The notes under the pieces are model-generated. The model was not told the DNA's origin. It did not search any database and saw only the letters and a program-made list of their open reading frames with translations. The translations under genes were made by a program, and so were the position numbers. Below are positions 1 through 6,584 of a DNA stretch of 7,778 nt, piece by piece (the first letter of the stretch is position 1; each line of letters starts with the position of its first letter). This DNA comes from JBIOYL01 sp044870185 (lineage in GTDB: Bacteria > Actinomycetota > CALGFH01). The stretch lies in NCBI GenBank assembly GCA_044870185.1, contig JBIOYL010000371.1:1-7778 (forward strand), written 5' to 3'.

Positions 1-904
1 CGGCGGCCAGCGCCTCGGCGTGGGAGGGGGCGCCGTGCACGGTGACGACCAGGAGCTTGCGAGCGCCGGGGACGCGCAGCGCGAGCCCCTCGGCGAGCGA
101 CTCGCACAGCTGGGTCAGGGCCGACTCGAACGCGAGCGCCCCCTCCGAGCCGGGCCCGAGCAGCGGCGCGGCCGCGGTCGAGTTGGCCAGGACGACGGCG
201 CCGTCGCCCATGCCTGGGCTCTGGTCGACCAGCACCCGCTCGAACGACCGGCCGACCGACCGGCCGAGCGCGCCGCCGAGCACCTCGGCCGGGACGGTCG
301 CGTCGGTCGTGACCACCAGCAGGGTGGTGGCGAACGAGGGCGCGAACGGCGTCGACGCCTTGGCGACCGCGCCGATCCGCACCTCGCCTTCCGACCAGGC
401 CACGGCCACCGCCTGCTCGCGGGCGGTGCCGCCCGACCCGGCCAGGGCGCGGGCCAGCTCACCCGACCCGCGCCGCGCCAGCGCGGCCACCGCCTTGTCG
501 ACGCCCTCCCCGGCGTCCCCGAGCGGCGGCCGGACGCCGACGCGCCCGGTGCCCAGCAGCAGGATCTCCTCGGCGGGGCAGCCGAGCGCACGGCCGCAGC
601 GGCCGGCCAGGGCGGCCGCGTCGGCGTCGCCGGCCGGCCCGGTGGCCGCGTTGGCCACGCCGGCATGGGCGAGCACGGCACGGGCCAGGCCGGAGGCGCA
701 GCGCGCCCGCGACCAGCGCACCGGCGCCGACGGGAACGGGTGGGTGGTGAAGCGGCCGGCCGCCGTGGCGGTCTGCTGGCTCACCACCAGGCCGAGGTCG
801 GGGCCGGGCGCACCGGCCAGGCCGGCGTCCACGCCCGCGGCGCGGAACCCGCGCGGCGCGCACACCCCGCCCTCGACGCCGGCGATCGTGTACTCGACCA
901 CCAC
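1..904 (-). CDS. Divergent ArgJ-like (ornithine acetyltransferase family) protein, partial at C-terminus
   Basis: The 301 visible residues align along their length with ArgJ, the bifunctional glutamate N-acetyltransferase of arginine synthesis. Matching blocks are GVCAPRGFRAAGV (10-22), DLGLVVS with AAGRFTT (36-54), APVRWSR (60-66), HAGVANAATG (80-89, usually NSGNANACTG), GTGRVG (118-123, usually STGVIG) and a Lys182 to Thr193 stretch matching the self-cleavage segment KGxGMxxPxxAT. The Lys, the nucleophilic Thr and the oxyanion-hole Thr119-Gly120 are kept. Other family hallmarks are gone: the IMTTD segment is not recognisable, the DGDTSTND loop reads DQSPGMGD (227-234), and the catalytic Glu of DGEGATK is Pro279. 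Ordinary ArgJ activity is therefore doubtful. It may be a paralogue that still self-cleaves but acts on another substrate. The start is GTG 904, seven bases after AGGAGG; GTG 901 is an alternative. About 100 C-terminal residues lie beyond the left edge. It sits 67 bp after pheT, where actinobacteria often carry argC-argJ, but no argC is present. Family membership is fairly sure; function is unknown. Confidence 0.75.
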   Translation of the reverse strand, partial: MVVEYTIAGVEGGVCAPRGFRAAGVDAGLAGAPGPDLGLVVSQQTATAAGRFTTHPFPSAPVRWSRARCASGLARAVLAHAGVANAATGPAGDADAAALAGRCGRALGCPAEEILLLGTGRVGVRPPLGDAGEGVDKAVAALARRGSGELARALAGSGGTAREQAVAVAWSEGEVRIGAVAKASTPFAPSFATTLLVVTTDATVPAEVLGGALGRSVGRSFERVLVDQSPGMGDGAVVLANSTAAAPLLGPGSEGALAFESALTQLCESLAEGLALRVPGARKLLVVTVHGAPSHAEALAA

Positions 905-911
905 CCGACCC

Positions 912-917
912 CCTCCT
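912..917 (-). promoter_or_regulatory. Ribosome binding site of the ArgJ-like gene
   Basis: The minus strand reads AGGAGG followed by a 7-base spacer and the tandem codons GTG GTG. The spacing favours the first GTG (904) over the second (901). The strong site suggests the gene is translated in spite of its degenerate active site. Confidence 0.65.
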
Positions 918-971
918 GCTCGTCCGGACCTCCCGGCCTTACCCTCCAAGCGTACGAGCGCGCGTGGGCGT

Positions 972-3395
972 TTACGACTCCTGGCCGGCCCGCAGCACCG
1001 CCCCGCGCCCGGCCGCGGCCGCCTGCATGCGGTCACGCACGGCCCACGCGTCGGCGTCGGTCAGCGTGCGGTCGCTGGCCTGCAGGACGACCCGGTAGGC
1101 GAGGTTGCGGTGGCCGGGCGGCAGCGGCGGCCCCTGGTAGGCGTCGAACAGGCTGAGCCGGACGAGCAGCTCCCCGCCGGCGTCCCGCAGGACCTCGTCG
1201 AGCGCGGCCGCGGGCACGCCCGGCGGTACCAGGAAGGCGACGTCGAACGACAGCTCCGGGTACGCAGACGGCGTGCTGGCCGGGCGTACGCTCGGGGCGG
1301 CGTCCAGCAGCGGGTCGAGCTCTAGCTCGAGCGCGAACGCGGCGGCCGGCAGCTCCAGCGCAGCCGCCACCCGCGGATGGAGCTGGCCGAGCAGCCCGAT
1401 CGGGTGGTCGTCCAGGAGCACGGCCGCGCACCGGCCGGGGTGGAACGGCGGCGGCTCCTCGGCGGTGAACGCGACCCGCTCGACCCCGAGCGTCCGCACC
1501 AGCCCCTCGGCGACGCCCTTGACGTCGGCGAAGTCGTAGGCGGCGGGGGGGTCGTCGAAGCGGCCCGCCGGCCGCTGGCCGGCCAGCAGCACCCCTAGCA
1601 GGTGCGGCTCGTCGGGCAGCTCCCGCTCGGGGTCGGGCAGGAACACGGCCCCGAGCTCGTACAACCCCACCCCGGCCAGCCCCTTGGCGAGGTTGCGGCG
1701 GGCCGCCTCGGCCAGGCCGGGCAGCAAGGTGGTGCGCAGCTCCGGTGTCTCCTCCGACAGCGGGTTGGCCAGCCGCAGGGTGCGCCGGCGGGCGTCGCCG
1801 GCGGGCAGCTCCAAGCGGTCGAAGGCGGCCCGGCCCAGGAACGGCCAGGTGAGCACCTCGGTCAGGCCCATGCCGGCCAGCACCTCGCGGACCTGGCGGC
1901 GCAGGCGCTGGGCCAGCTCCAGCCGGCCGCCGGTGGCCTTGGGCAGGGTGGCCGGCAGCCGGTCGTAGCCCCACAGCCGGGCCACCTCCTCCTCCAGGTC
2001 GGCCCAGCCCTCCAGGTCGAAGCGCCAGGAGGGCGGCCGGGCGGCGACAGTGGCCGCATCCGCCAGCTCGGTGCGGCAGCCGACCCGCTCCAGGTAGCCG
2101 GCGGCGAAGCCGGGGTCGGCCGGGGCGCCGAGCCGGGCGGCCGAGCGCGCCCAGTCGAGCCGGATGACCTCCCGCTCGGGCACGCCGGGGCCGGCCTCGA
2201 GCCGGCCGCGGGCCACCGTCCCGCCGGCCAGCGCGGCCATGAGGGCGGCGGCCTGGTCGCACACCGGCCCGGCGCCGGCCGGGTCGACGCCCTTGGCCCA
2301 GCGCTGCCCACCCTCGGTCGACATGCCGAGCCGGCGCATGGTGCGCCGCACCGTGCGGGGTGGGAAGTGGGCCGACTCGATCAGCACCCGGGTGGTGTCC
2401 GGCTTCACCTCCGACTCCTCGCCGCCCATGATCCCGGCCAGGGCCAGCGGCCGCTCGCCGGAGGTGATGAGCGTGTCCTCGGGGCCGAGCAGCCGGTCGC
2501 GGCCGTCGAGGGTGCGCAGGACCTCGCCGGGGCGGGCCCGGCGTACGACGATGCGCTGGCCGGGCACGCGCGCCAGGTCGAACGCGTGCAGCGGCTGGCC
2601 CTGGTCGATGAGCAGGTAGTTGGTCACGTCGACGACCGCGCCGAGCGGGCGCATGCCGTACACGTACAGGCGCCGGGCCATCCACAGCGGTGCCGGGCGG
2701 CGCGCGTCCAGGCCCTCGACCACCCGGGCGACATACACCGGGCAGCCGTCGGCGTCGTCCACCTCGACCGCGGCGAGCTCGCCGGCCGGCCGGCCGCCCT
2801 CGGCCACCGTGACGGCCAGCGGCTTGAGCTCGGTGCCGAGCGCCAGCGCGGCCTCGCGGGCCACCCCCCGGATGGACATGACGTCGCCCCGGTTCGGGAA
2901 GGTCTTGACATCCAGCACGGTGTCGCGCAGGCCGACCGCCTCGACCAGGTCGGCGCCGACCGGGGTGTCGGGGGGCAGCACCAGGATGCCCGAATGGTCG
3001 TCGAACACGTCCAGCTCGCGGGCGGAGGCGAGCATGCCGTCGGAGTCGACGCCGCGCACGCGCCGGCGGCCGACCTCTGTGGCGCCGGCCGGGCCGCCGG
3101 GCAGCTTGGCGCCGGGCGCGGCCCACGCCACCACGTCACCGGGGGCGTAGTTGTGGGCGCCGCAGACGACCTCGCGCTGGTCGCCGCCCACCTCGACGCG
3201 GACCAGCACGAGCCGGTCGGCGTTGGGGTGGCGGTGGACCTCGGCGACGCGGGCGGTGAGCACGCCGGCGATGTCGGCGCCGACGTGGTCGATGGCCTCG
3301 ATCTCCAGGCCGGCGTAGGTGAGCTTGTCGGCCAGCGCCGACGCCGACACGGTGACCTCGACGTGGTCGGCGAGCCAGGACAGGGGAACGCGCAT
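972..3395 (-). CDS. pheT: Phenylalanyl-tRNA synthetase beta subunit
   Basis: This is the beta subunit of the alpha2-beta2 enzyme that attaches phenylalanine to tRNA-Phe in the cytoplasm. It carries tRNA-binding and editing modules. It is 807 residues, the usual bacterial length. In order: N-terminal MRVPLSWLADHV; an EMAP/OB-type tRNA-binding domain (about 40-150, with HPNADRL at 56-62 and VVCGAHNY at 76-83); the B3/4 editing domain (about 210-385, with VVDVTNYLL, GQPLHAFDL and IMGGEESEV); the B5 domain (about 405-485, ending DLEEEVARLWGYDRLPATLP); a catalytic-like core (about 490-690, with NPLSEE); and the C-terminal FDX-ACB anticodon-binding domain (about 710-806, starting YPELSFDVAF). I chose ATG 3395 because MRVPLSWL is the normal family N-terminus; a GTG two codons upstream (3401) is an alternative. 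GAGG lies five bases before the ATG. It begins 25 bp after pheS and is probably cotranscribed with it. Confidence 0.96.
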   Translation of the reverse strand: MRVPLSWLADHVEVTVSASALADKLTYAGLEIEAIDHVGADIAGVLTARVAEVHRHPNADRLVLVRVEVGGDQREVVCGAHNYAPGDVVAWAAPGAKLPGGPAGATEVGRRRVRGVDSDGMLASARELDVFDDHSGILVLPPDTPVGADLVEAVGLRDTVLDVKTFPNRGDVMSIRGVAREAALALGTELKPLAVTVAEGGRPAGELAAVEVDDADGCPVYVARVVEGLDARRPAPLWMARRLYVYGMRPLGAVVDVTNYLLIDQGQPLHAFDLARVPGQRIVVRRARPGEVLRTLDGRDRLLGPEDTLITSGERPLALAGIMGGEESEVKPDTTRVLIESAHFPPRTVRRTMRRLGMSTEGGQRWAKGVDPAGAGPVCDQAAALMAALAGGTVARGRLEAGPGVPEREVIRLDWARSAARLGAPADPGFAAGYLERVGCRTELADAATVAARPPSWRFDLEGWADLEEEVARLWGYDRLPATLPKATGGRLELAQRLRRQVREVLAGMGLTEVLTWPFLGRAAFDRLELPAGDARRRTLRLANPLSEETPELRTTLLPGLAEAARRNLAKGLAGVGLYELGAVFLPDPERELPDEPHLLGVLLAGQRPAGRFDDPPAAYDFADVKGVAEGLVRTLGVERVAFTAEEPPPFHPGRCAAVLLDDHPIGLLGQLHPRVAAALELPAAAFALELELDPLLDAAPSVRPASTPSAYPELSFDVAFLVPPGVPAAALDEVLRDAGGELLVRLSLFDAYQGPPLPPGHRNLAYRVVLQASDRTLTDADAWAVRDRMQAAAAGRGAVLRAGQES

Positions 3396-3420
3396 GGGCA
3401 CCTCGCAGGTGGGGGTCGCG

Positions 3421-4472
3421 TCAGACGCCGGCCAGCCAGCGGACGTCGGGGTCGGACAGGGTGCGCATGTCGGCCAGGCCCGAGCGCAGCATGTAGATGC
3501 GCTCGATGCCGAGGCCGGCCGCGAAGCCGGACACCTGGTCGGGGTCGTAGCCGCCGGCGGCCAGCACGCTCGGGTGCACCATGCCGGCGCCGAGGATCTC
3601 GATCCAGCCCTCGCCCTTGCAGGTGCGGCAGTCGCCGCCGCGGCCGCCGCAGAGGAAGCAGGACACGTCGACCTCGGCGCTGGGCTCGGTGAACGGGAAG
3701 TACGACGGGCGCAGGCGGATGTCGCGGTCGGCGCCGAAGTAGGCGCGGGCGAAGGCGAGCAGCGTGCCCTTCAGGTCCCCCATGGTGAGGTCGTCGTCGA
3801 CGGCGAGGATCTCGAGCTGGCCGAACACGGGCACGTGGGTGGCGTCGGCGGTGTCGGCCCGGTAGCAGCGGCCCGGGATGACCACGTAGACGGGCGGCGG
3901 GCCCGACAGCATGGTGCGGATCTGCACCGGCGAGGTGTGGGTGCGCAGCAGCACCTGGCCGGGTGGGCGGCCGGGCGCCTGGATGGTCAGGCTGTCCTGC
4001 ATGGAGCGGGCCGGGTGTCGGGCGGGAAGTTCAGCGCCTCGAAGTTGTACCAGTCGGTCTCGACCTCGGGGCCCTCGGCGACCCGGTAGCCGAGGCCGAT
4101 GAAGATGTCGACCAGCTCGTCGCTGGTGCGGTTGACGGGGTGGACGCTGCCGCGCGGCGGCACCCGGCCGGGTAGGGTCACGTCGATGCGCTCGGCCTCG
4201 AGCAGGCTGGCGTCGCGGGCCGCCTCCAGCTCACGGCGGCGCCTGGCCGCCGCGGCGCGAAGCTCGGCCCGGGCCTGGTTGACCCGCAGGCCGAGGGCGC
4301 GGCGGACCTCCGGGTCGAGCGTGCCGAGCGCGCGCTGGACCTCGCCGAGCGGCGAGCGCCGGGCGAGGTGGTGCTGCTCGGCCTGGGCGAGGGCGTCCAG
4401 GTCGGCCGCGTCGGCCAGGGCGGCGCGGCCGGCGGCGACCAGCGCGTCGAGGTCGGGGAGGGGATCGGGCAT
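3421..4472 (-). CDS. pheS: Phenylalanyl-tRNA synthetase alpha subunit, split by a one-base frameshift
   Basis: This is the catalytic subunit that activates phenylalanine and transfers it to tRNA-Phe together with PheT. The first frame (4472 to about 4017) gives the N-terminal helical arm (about 1-90) and the start of the class II core, ending FEALNFPPD (144-152). It then runs out of frame to a stop at 3987. The second frame resumes HPARSMQDSLTI and ends at 3421. One missing base by 4016-4017 explains the break; restoring it gives 350 residues, the normal length. Restored numbering shows THTSPVQIR (178-186, ATP/Phe site), the Phe-pocket FPF (259-261), GAGMVHP and GFAAGLGIER. Cys272, 275, 282 and 285 form two CxxC pairs. 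In the usual FHQxEG motif the His and Gly are replaced by Gly218 and Ile223. ATG 4472 follows AAGGAG at a 9-base spacing. pheS is essential, so a sequencing or assembly error is likelier than a true pseudogene. Confidence 0.93.
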
Positions 4473-4481
4473 GCGGGACGG

Positions 4482-4487
4482 CTCCTT
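4482..4487 (-). promoter_or_regulatory. Ribosome binding site of pheS
   Basis: The minus strand reads AAGGAG nine bases before ATG 4472. This fixes the pheS start and shows that the first half of the split gene has its own ordinary initiation signal. Confidence 0.6.
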
Positions 4488-4526
4488 GTGGGATGGCTTG
4501 TCGTCGGACGCGGGCGCGTGTGCCGG

Positions 4527-4555
4527 GGCGGCGCCCGGGTGGCCGGCGCGCCGCC
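4527..4555 (-). promoter_or_regulatory. GC inverted repeat in the kinase-pheS gap
   Basis: GGCGGCGC and GCGCCGCC form a perfect 8-base inverted repeat around a 13-base loop in the 138 bp between the kinase stop (4611) and pheS (4472). No U-run follows, so it is not a classical terminator. No Phe-codon leader peptide or T-box core is visible, and I see no convincing -10/-35 pair. It could be a leader structure for pheST or chance pairing in very GC-rich DNA. Confidence 0.25.
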
Positions 4556-4610
4556 TGGGGATCGGGCGGCGCCGGCGCGGCCTGCCCCGTGGGCTTGGCG
4601 GCGGCCGGCG

Positions 4611-5669
4611 TCAGCCGGCGAGCTCCAGGCCCCCACGGGGCAGACGAAATCGCATCTCGGTGCCGTGCCCGAGCTTGGAGTGCGCCTCGATGCGTCCCCC
4701 GTGGGCTTCGATCAGGCCGCGGGTGATGAACAGGCCGAGCCCGGTGCCGCTCGGGGCGCCGTGGCCGCCCCGGCGGTAGAACTTGGTGAACACGAGCGGG
4801 AGCTGGTCGGCCGGGATGCCGCTGCCCTGGTCGCGCACGGCGACCTCGACGGCCTCGTCGGTGACCGTGCCGCTCACCGTGATCGTCCCGCCCTCGGAGT
4901 ACTTCACCGCGTTCTCCACCAGGTTGGTCAGCACCTGCTCGATCTTGTCCCGGTCAGCATAGACGTCCGGGAAGCCGGGCGCGAAGCTGGTCTCGAACCG
5001 GTGGCTCGAGTGCTGGAGCTCGAAGCGGGTGACCACCCCGCTGGCCACCAGCGGGATGTCGACCGGCTGGCGGCGCAGCTCCAGGCGGCCGGCCTCGATC
5101 CGGGACACGTCCAGCAGCTCGCGGATGAGCCGGGTGACCCGGTCGGCGTCGGCGTTGACGGTGGTCAGCATGTGGCGCTTCTGCTCGTCGGTGAAGCGGT
5201 CCCAGCGGTGCAGCAGCGTCGAGGTGAAGCCCTTGACGCTGGTCAGCGGCGAGCGCAGCTCGTGGGCGAGCGTCGAGATCAGCTCGCCCCGCTGCGCCTC
5301 GGCCCGGCGCCGGGCCGAGGCGTCGCGCAGCACGCACACGGTCTGCACGACGCGGCGCTCGCCGTCGCGCAGGAAGCTCGCGGACAGGTCGACGCGGACC
5401 GTCCGGCCGCCGGCCTCCAGCTCCAGCTCCCGCGGTGGCACGCCGCGCACGGCGGGCAGGCGGCGCAGCGGCTCGGCGCAGCCCCACCACAGGTTGCCGG
5501 CCTCGTCGCGCAATGCCAGGACATGGTCGAAGGCCTTGCCGGCGAGCTCGTCACGGGAGACGCGGGCCAGCCGTTCGGCGGCGGCGTTCACCCAGGCCAC
5601 CGTGCCGTCGGCGTCGACCACGACCACGGCGTCCGGCATGGCCTCCAGATACGCCTCGAGGTCAGCCAA
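4611..5669 (-). CDS. Soluble PAS-domain sensor histidine kinase
   Basis: This is a cytosolic two-component sensor kinase of 352 residues without membrane segments or a signal peptide. An N-terminal PAS domain (about 4-115) begins LEAYLEAMPDAVVVVDADG. The HisKA dimerisation helix follows, with phospho-acceptor His136 in LAHELRSPLTSVKGF. The HATPase_c domain has the N-box NLVENAVKYS (249-258), the G1 box DQGSGIP (280-286), the F-box FTKFYR (294-299) and the G2 box GTGLGLF (308-314). All catalytic motifs are intact, so it is probably active. No response regulator is in the window, so the partner and signal are unknown. The start is TTG 5669, seven bases after GGAGGAG, giving MADLEAYLEA. It overlaps the end of the upstream methyltransferase gene by 8 bases, which implies translational coupling. 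ATG 5639 is a possible but less likely start, since it would cut into the PAS domain. A sensor kinase in this position is, from memory, also found in Streptomyces. Confidence 0.92.
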   Translation of the reverse strand: MADLEAYLEAMPDAVVVVDADGTVAWVNAAAERLARVSRDELAGKAFDHVLALRDEAGNLWWGCAEPLRRLPAVRGVPPRELELEAGGRTVRVDLSASFLRDGERRVVQTVCVLRDASARRRAEAQRGELISTLAHELRSPLTSVKGFTSTLLHRWDRFTDEQKRHMLTTVNADADRVTRLIRELLDVSRIEAGRLELRRQPVDIPLVASGVVTRFELQHSSHRFETSFAPGFPDVYADRDKIEQVLTNLVENAVKYSEGGTITVSGTVTDEAVEVAVRDQGSGIPADQLPLVFTKFYRRGGHGAPSGTGLGLFITRGLIEAHGGRIEAHSKLGHGTEMRFRLPRGGLELAG

Positions 5670-6564
5670 CCGCGGTCTCCTCCAGCAGCGCCACGCCCGC
5701 CGCCGGCGGCGCCCCGGCCACCGGCGGCGCCGCGAACGCCGGCGCCGCGAACGCCGGCGGCGCCCCGGCCGCGGATCCGTGCTGGCGGCGCGCCGCCTCG
5801 TACAGGGCGACGGCGGCCGCGGCGGCCAGGTTGAGGCTCTCGGCCCGCCCACGGGTCGGCAGGCGCACCACGGCGTCCAGGTCGGCGCGCAGCACGGCGG
5901 GCAGGCCGTGGGCCTCGCTGCCGAGCACGAGCGCGGCCGGGCGCTCCAGCGGCGCCGCATCCACGCCGGCCGGGGCGTGGGCGTCCAGGCCGACCAGGGC
6001 CAGCCCCTGCCCGCGCAGGGCGTCGCGCAGGGCGGGCCAGCGCACACCGGCCAGGACCGGCAGGTGGAACAGGCTGCCGGCCGCGGCGCGGACCGCCTTG
6101 GGGTTCTCCGGGTCGACCGAGCCGGCGGTGGTGGCCAGCGCGTCGGCGGCGAAGGCGTCGGCCGTGCGCAGCACGGTGCCGAGGTTGCCGGGGTCGCGCA
6201 CCCCGGCGAGCACGCACACCAGGCGTGGCGCGGCCGGCAGCCCGTCCAGCCCGGCCACCACGCGGGGGGCCACCGCGATCAGCTCCTGGGGGGCCACCGT
6301 CTGGCTGACCGAGGCGAGCACGGCGCCCGGCACGACCAGCACCCGGGTGCCGAGCCGCTCGGCGGCGGCGATCAGGTCGGGGTCGCCGGCCGCCCCCGCC
6401 TCGGTCACCAGCAGGGTGCGCAGCCGGACGCCGGCCGCGACCGCCGCGCGGATGCCGCGGGCACCTTCGACCAGGAACGCGCCCGCCGCCCGGCGGGCCG
6501 GGCCGCGTCCCAGCTTGCGGGCCGCGCGGACGGCCGCGTTGTTCGGGCTCGAGATCTGCTTCAC
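5662..6564 (-). CDS. SpoU/TrmH-family RNA 2'-O-methyltransferase
   Basis: This 300-residue protein is predicted to transfer methyl from S-adenosylmethionine to a ribose 2'-OH in rRNA or tRNA, using the trefoil-knot SPOUT fold. The N-terminal part (about 1-105) begins KQISSPNN and contains AFLVEG, as in the RNA-binding domain of RlmB/TsnR-like members. Motif 1 is DPGNLGTVLRTADAF (124-138, with the catalytic-type Arg133), motif 2 is LVLGSEAHGL (212-221) and motif 3 is ESLNLAAAAAVALYE (242-256). Residues 262-300 form an Ala/Pro-rich tail that includes AFAAP twice and GAPPA twice; it lies outside the fold and is probably disordered. GTG 6564 is the first in-frame start after rplT, 20 bp downstream. 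No clear ribosome binding site is seen, so translation may depend on coupling to rplT. Its last codons carry the ribosome binding site of the kinase. The exact target nucleotide cannot be read from the sequence. Confidence 0.9.
   Translation of the reverse strand: MKQISSPNNAAVRAARKLGRGPARRAAGAFLVEGARGIRAAVAAGVRLRTLLVTEAGAAGDPDLIAAAERLGTRVLVVPGAVLASVSQTVAPQELIAVAPRVVAGLDGLPAAPRLVCVLAGVRDPGNLGTVLRTADAFAADALATTAGSVDPENPKAVRAAAGSLFHLPVLAGVRWPALRDALRGQGLALVGLDAHAPAGVDAAPLERPAALVLGSEAHGLPAVLRADLDAVVRLPTRGRAESLNLAAAAAVALYEAARRQHGSAAGAPPAFAAPAFAAPPVAGAPPAAGVALLEETAVG
5677..5683 (-). promoter_or_regulatory. Ribosome binding site of the kinase, inside the methyltransferase gene
   Basis: The minus strand reads GGAGGAG, then seven bases, then TTG 5669. 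The site encodes part of the methyltransferase C-terminus (LLEET). It supports the TTG start over ATG 5639, which has no comparable signal at a good distance. Confidence 0.65.
5701..5770. repeat. Short direct repeats coding the Ala/Pro-rich methyltransferase tail
   Basis: A 15-bp unit, GGCGCCGCGAACGCC, occurs twice in perfect tandem (5726-5740 and 5741-5755). It is flanked by two copies of a 19-bp unit, CGCCGGCGGCGCCCCGGCC (5701-5719 and 5752-5770). On the minus strand these encode AFAAP twice and GAPPA twice. All units are in frame, so expansion or loss would lengthen or shorten the protein tail without a frameshift. Confidence 0.8.
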
Positions 6565-6584
6565 GTTCGTGCGGACGGCACCGG

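Noticed and set aside
245..267. 11-bp direct repeat CGACCGGCCGA
   Set aside because: It encodes the repeated Gly-Arg-Ser of a normal coding stretch in the ArgJ-like gene and shows no sign of an insertion or attachment site.
20..1325. Long plus-strand open frames opposite the ArgJ-like gene and the end of pheT
   Set aside because: They have Arg/Gly/Ala/Pro-rich low-complexity products and match no family. They are antisense shadows typical of very GC-rich coding DNA.
1602..3692. 696-codon plus-strand open frame opposite pheT and pheS
   Set aside because: It covers well-matched pheT and pheS, has biased composition and shows no recognisable domain; it is a shadow frame.
4473..4610. Phe-rich leader peptide or T-box before pheST
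   Set aside because: No TTC or TTT codons occur on the sense strand of the gap, and no T-box consensus or terminator/antiterminator pair is visible.
4604..4619. GCCGGC inverted repeat across the kinase stop codon as a terminator
   Set aside because: The stem is only six bases of a self-complementary GC word with no U-run; this is expected by chance at this GC content.
5670..6047. Upstream extension of the kinase frame to 478 residues
   Set aside because: The extra 126 residues are Arg/Pro-rich, overlap the conserved methyltransferase and precede a clear TTG start with a good ribosome binding site.
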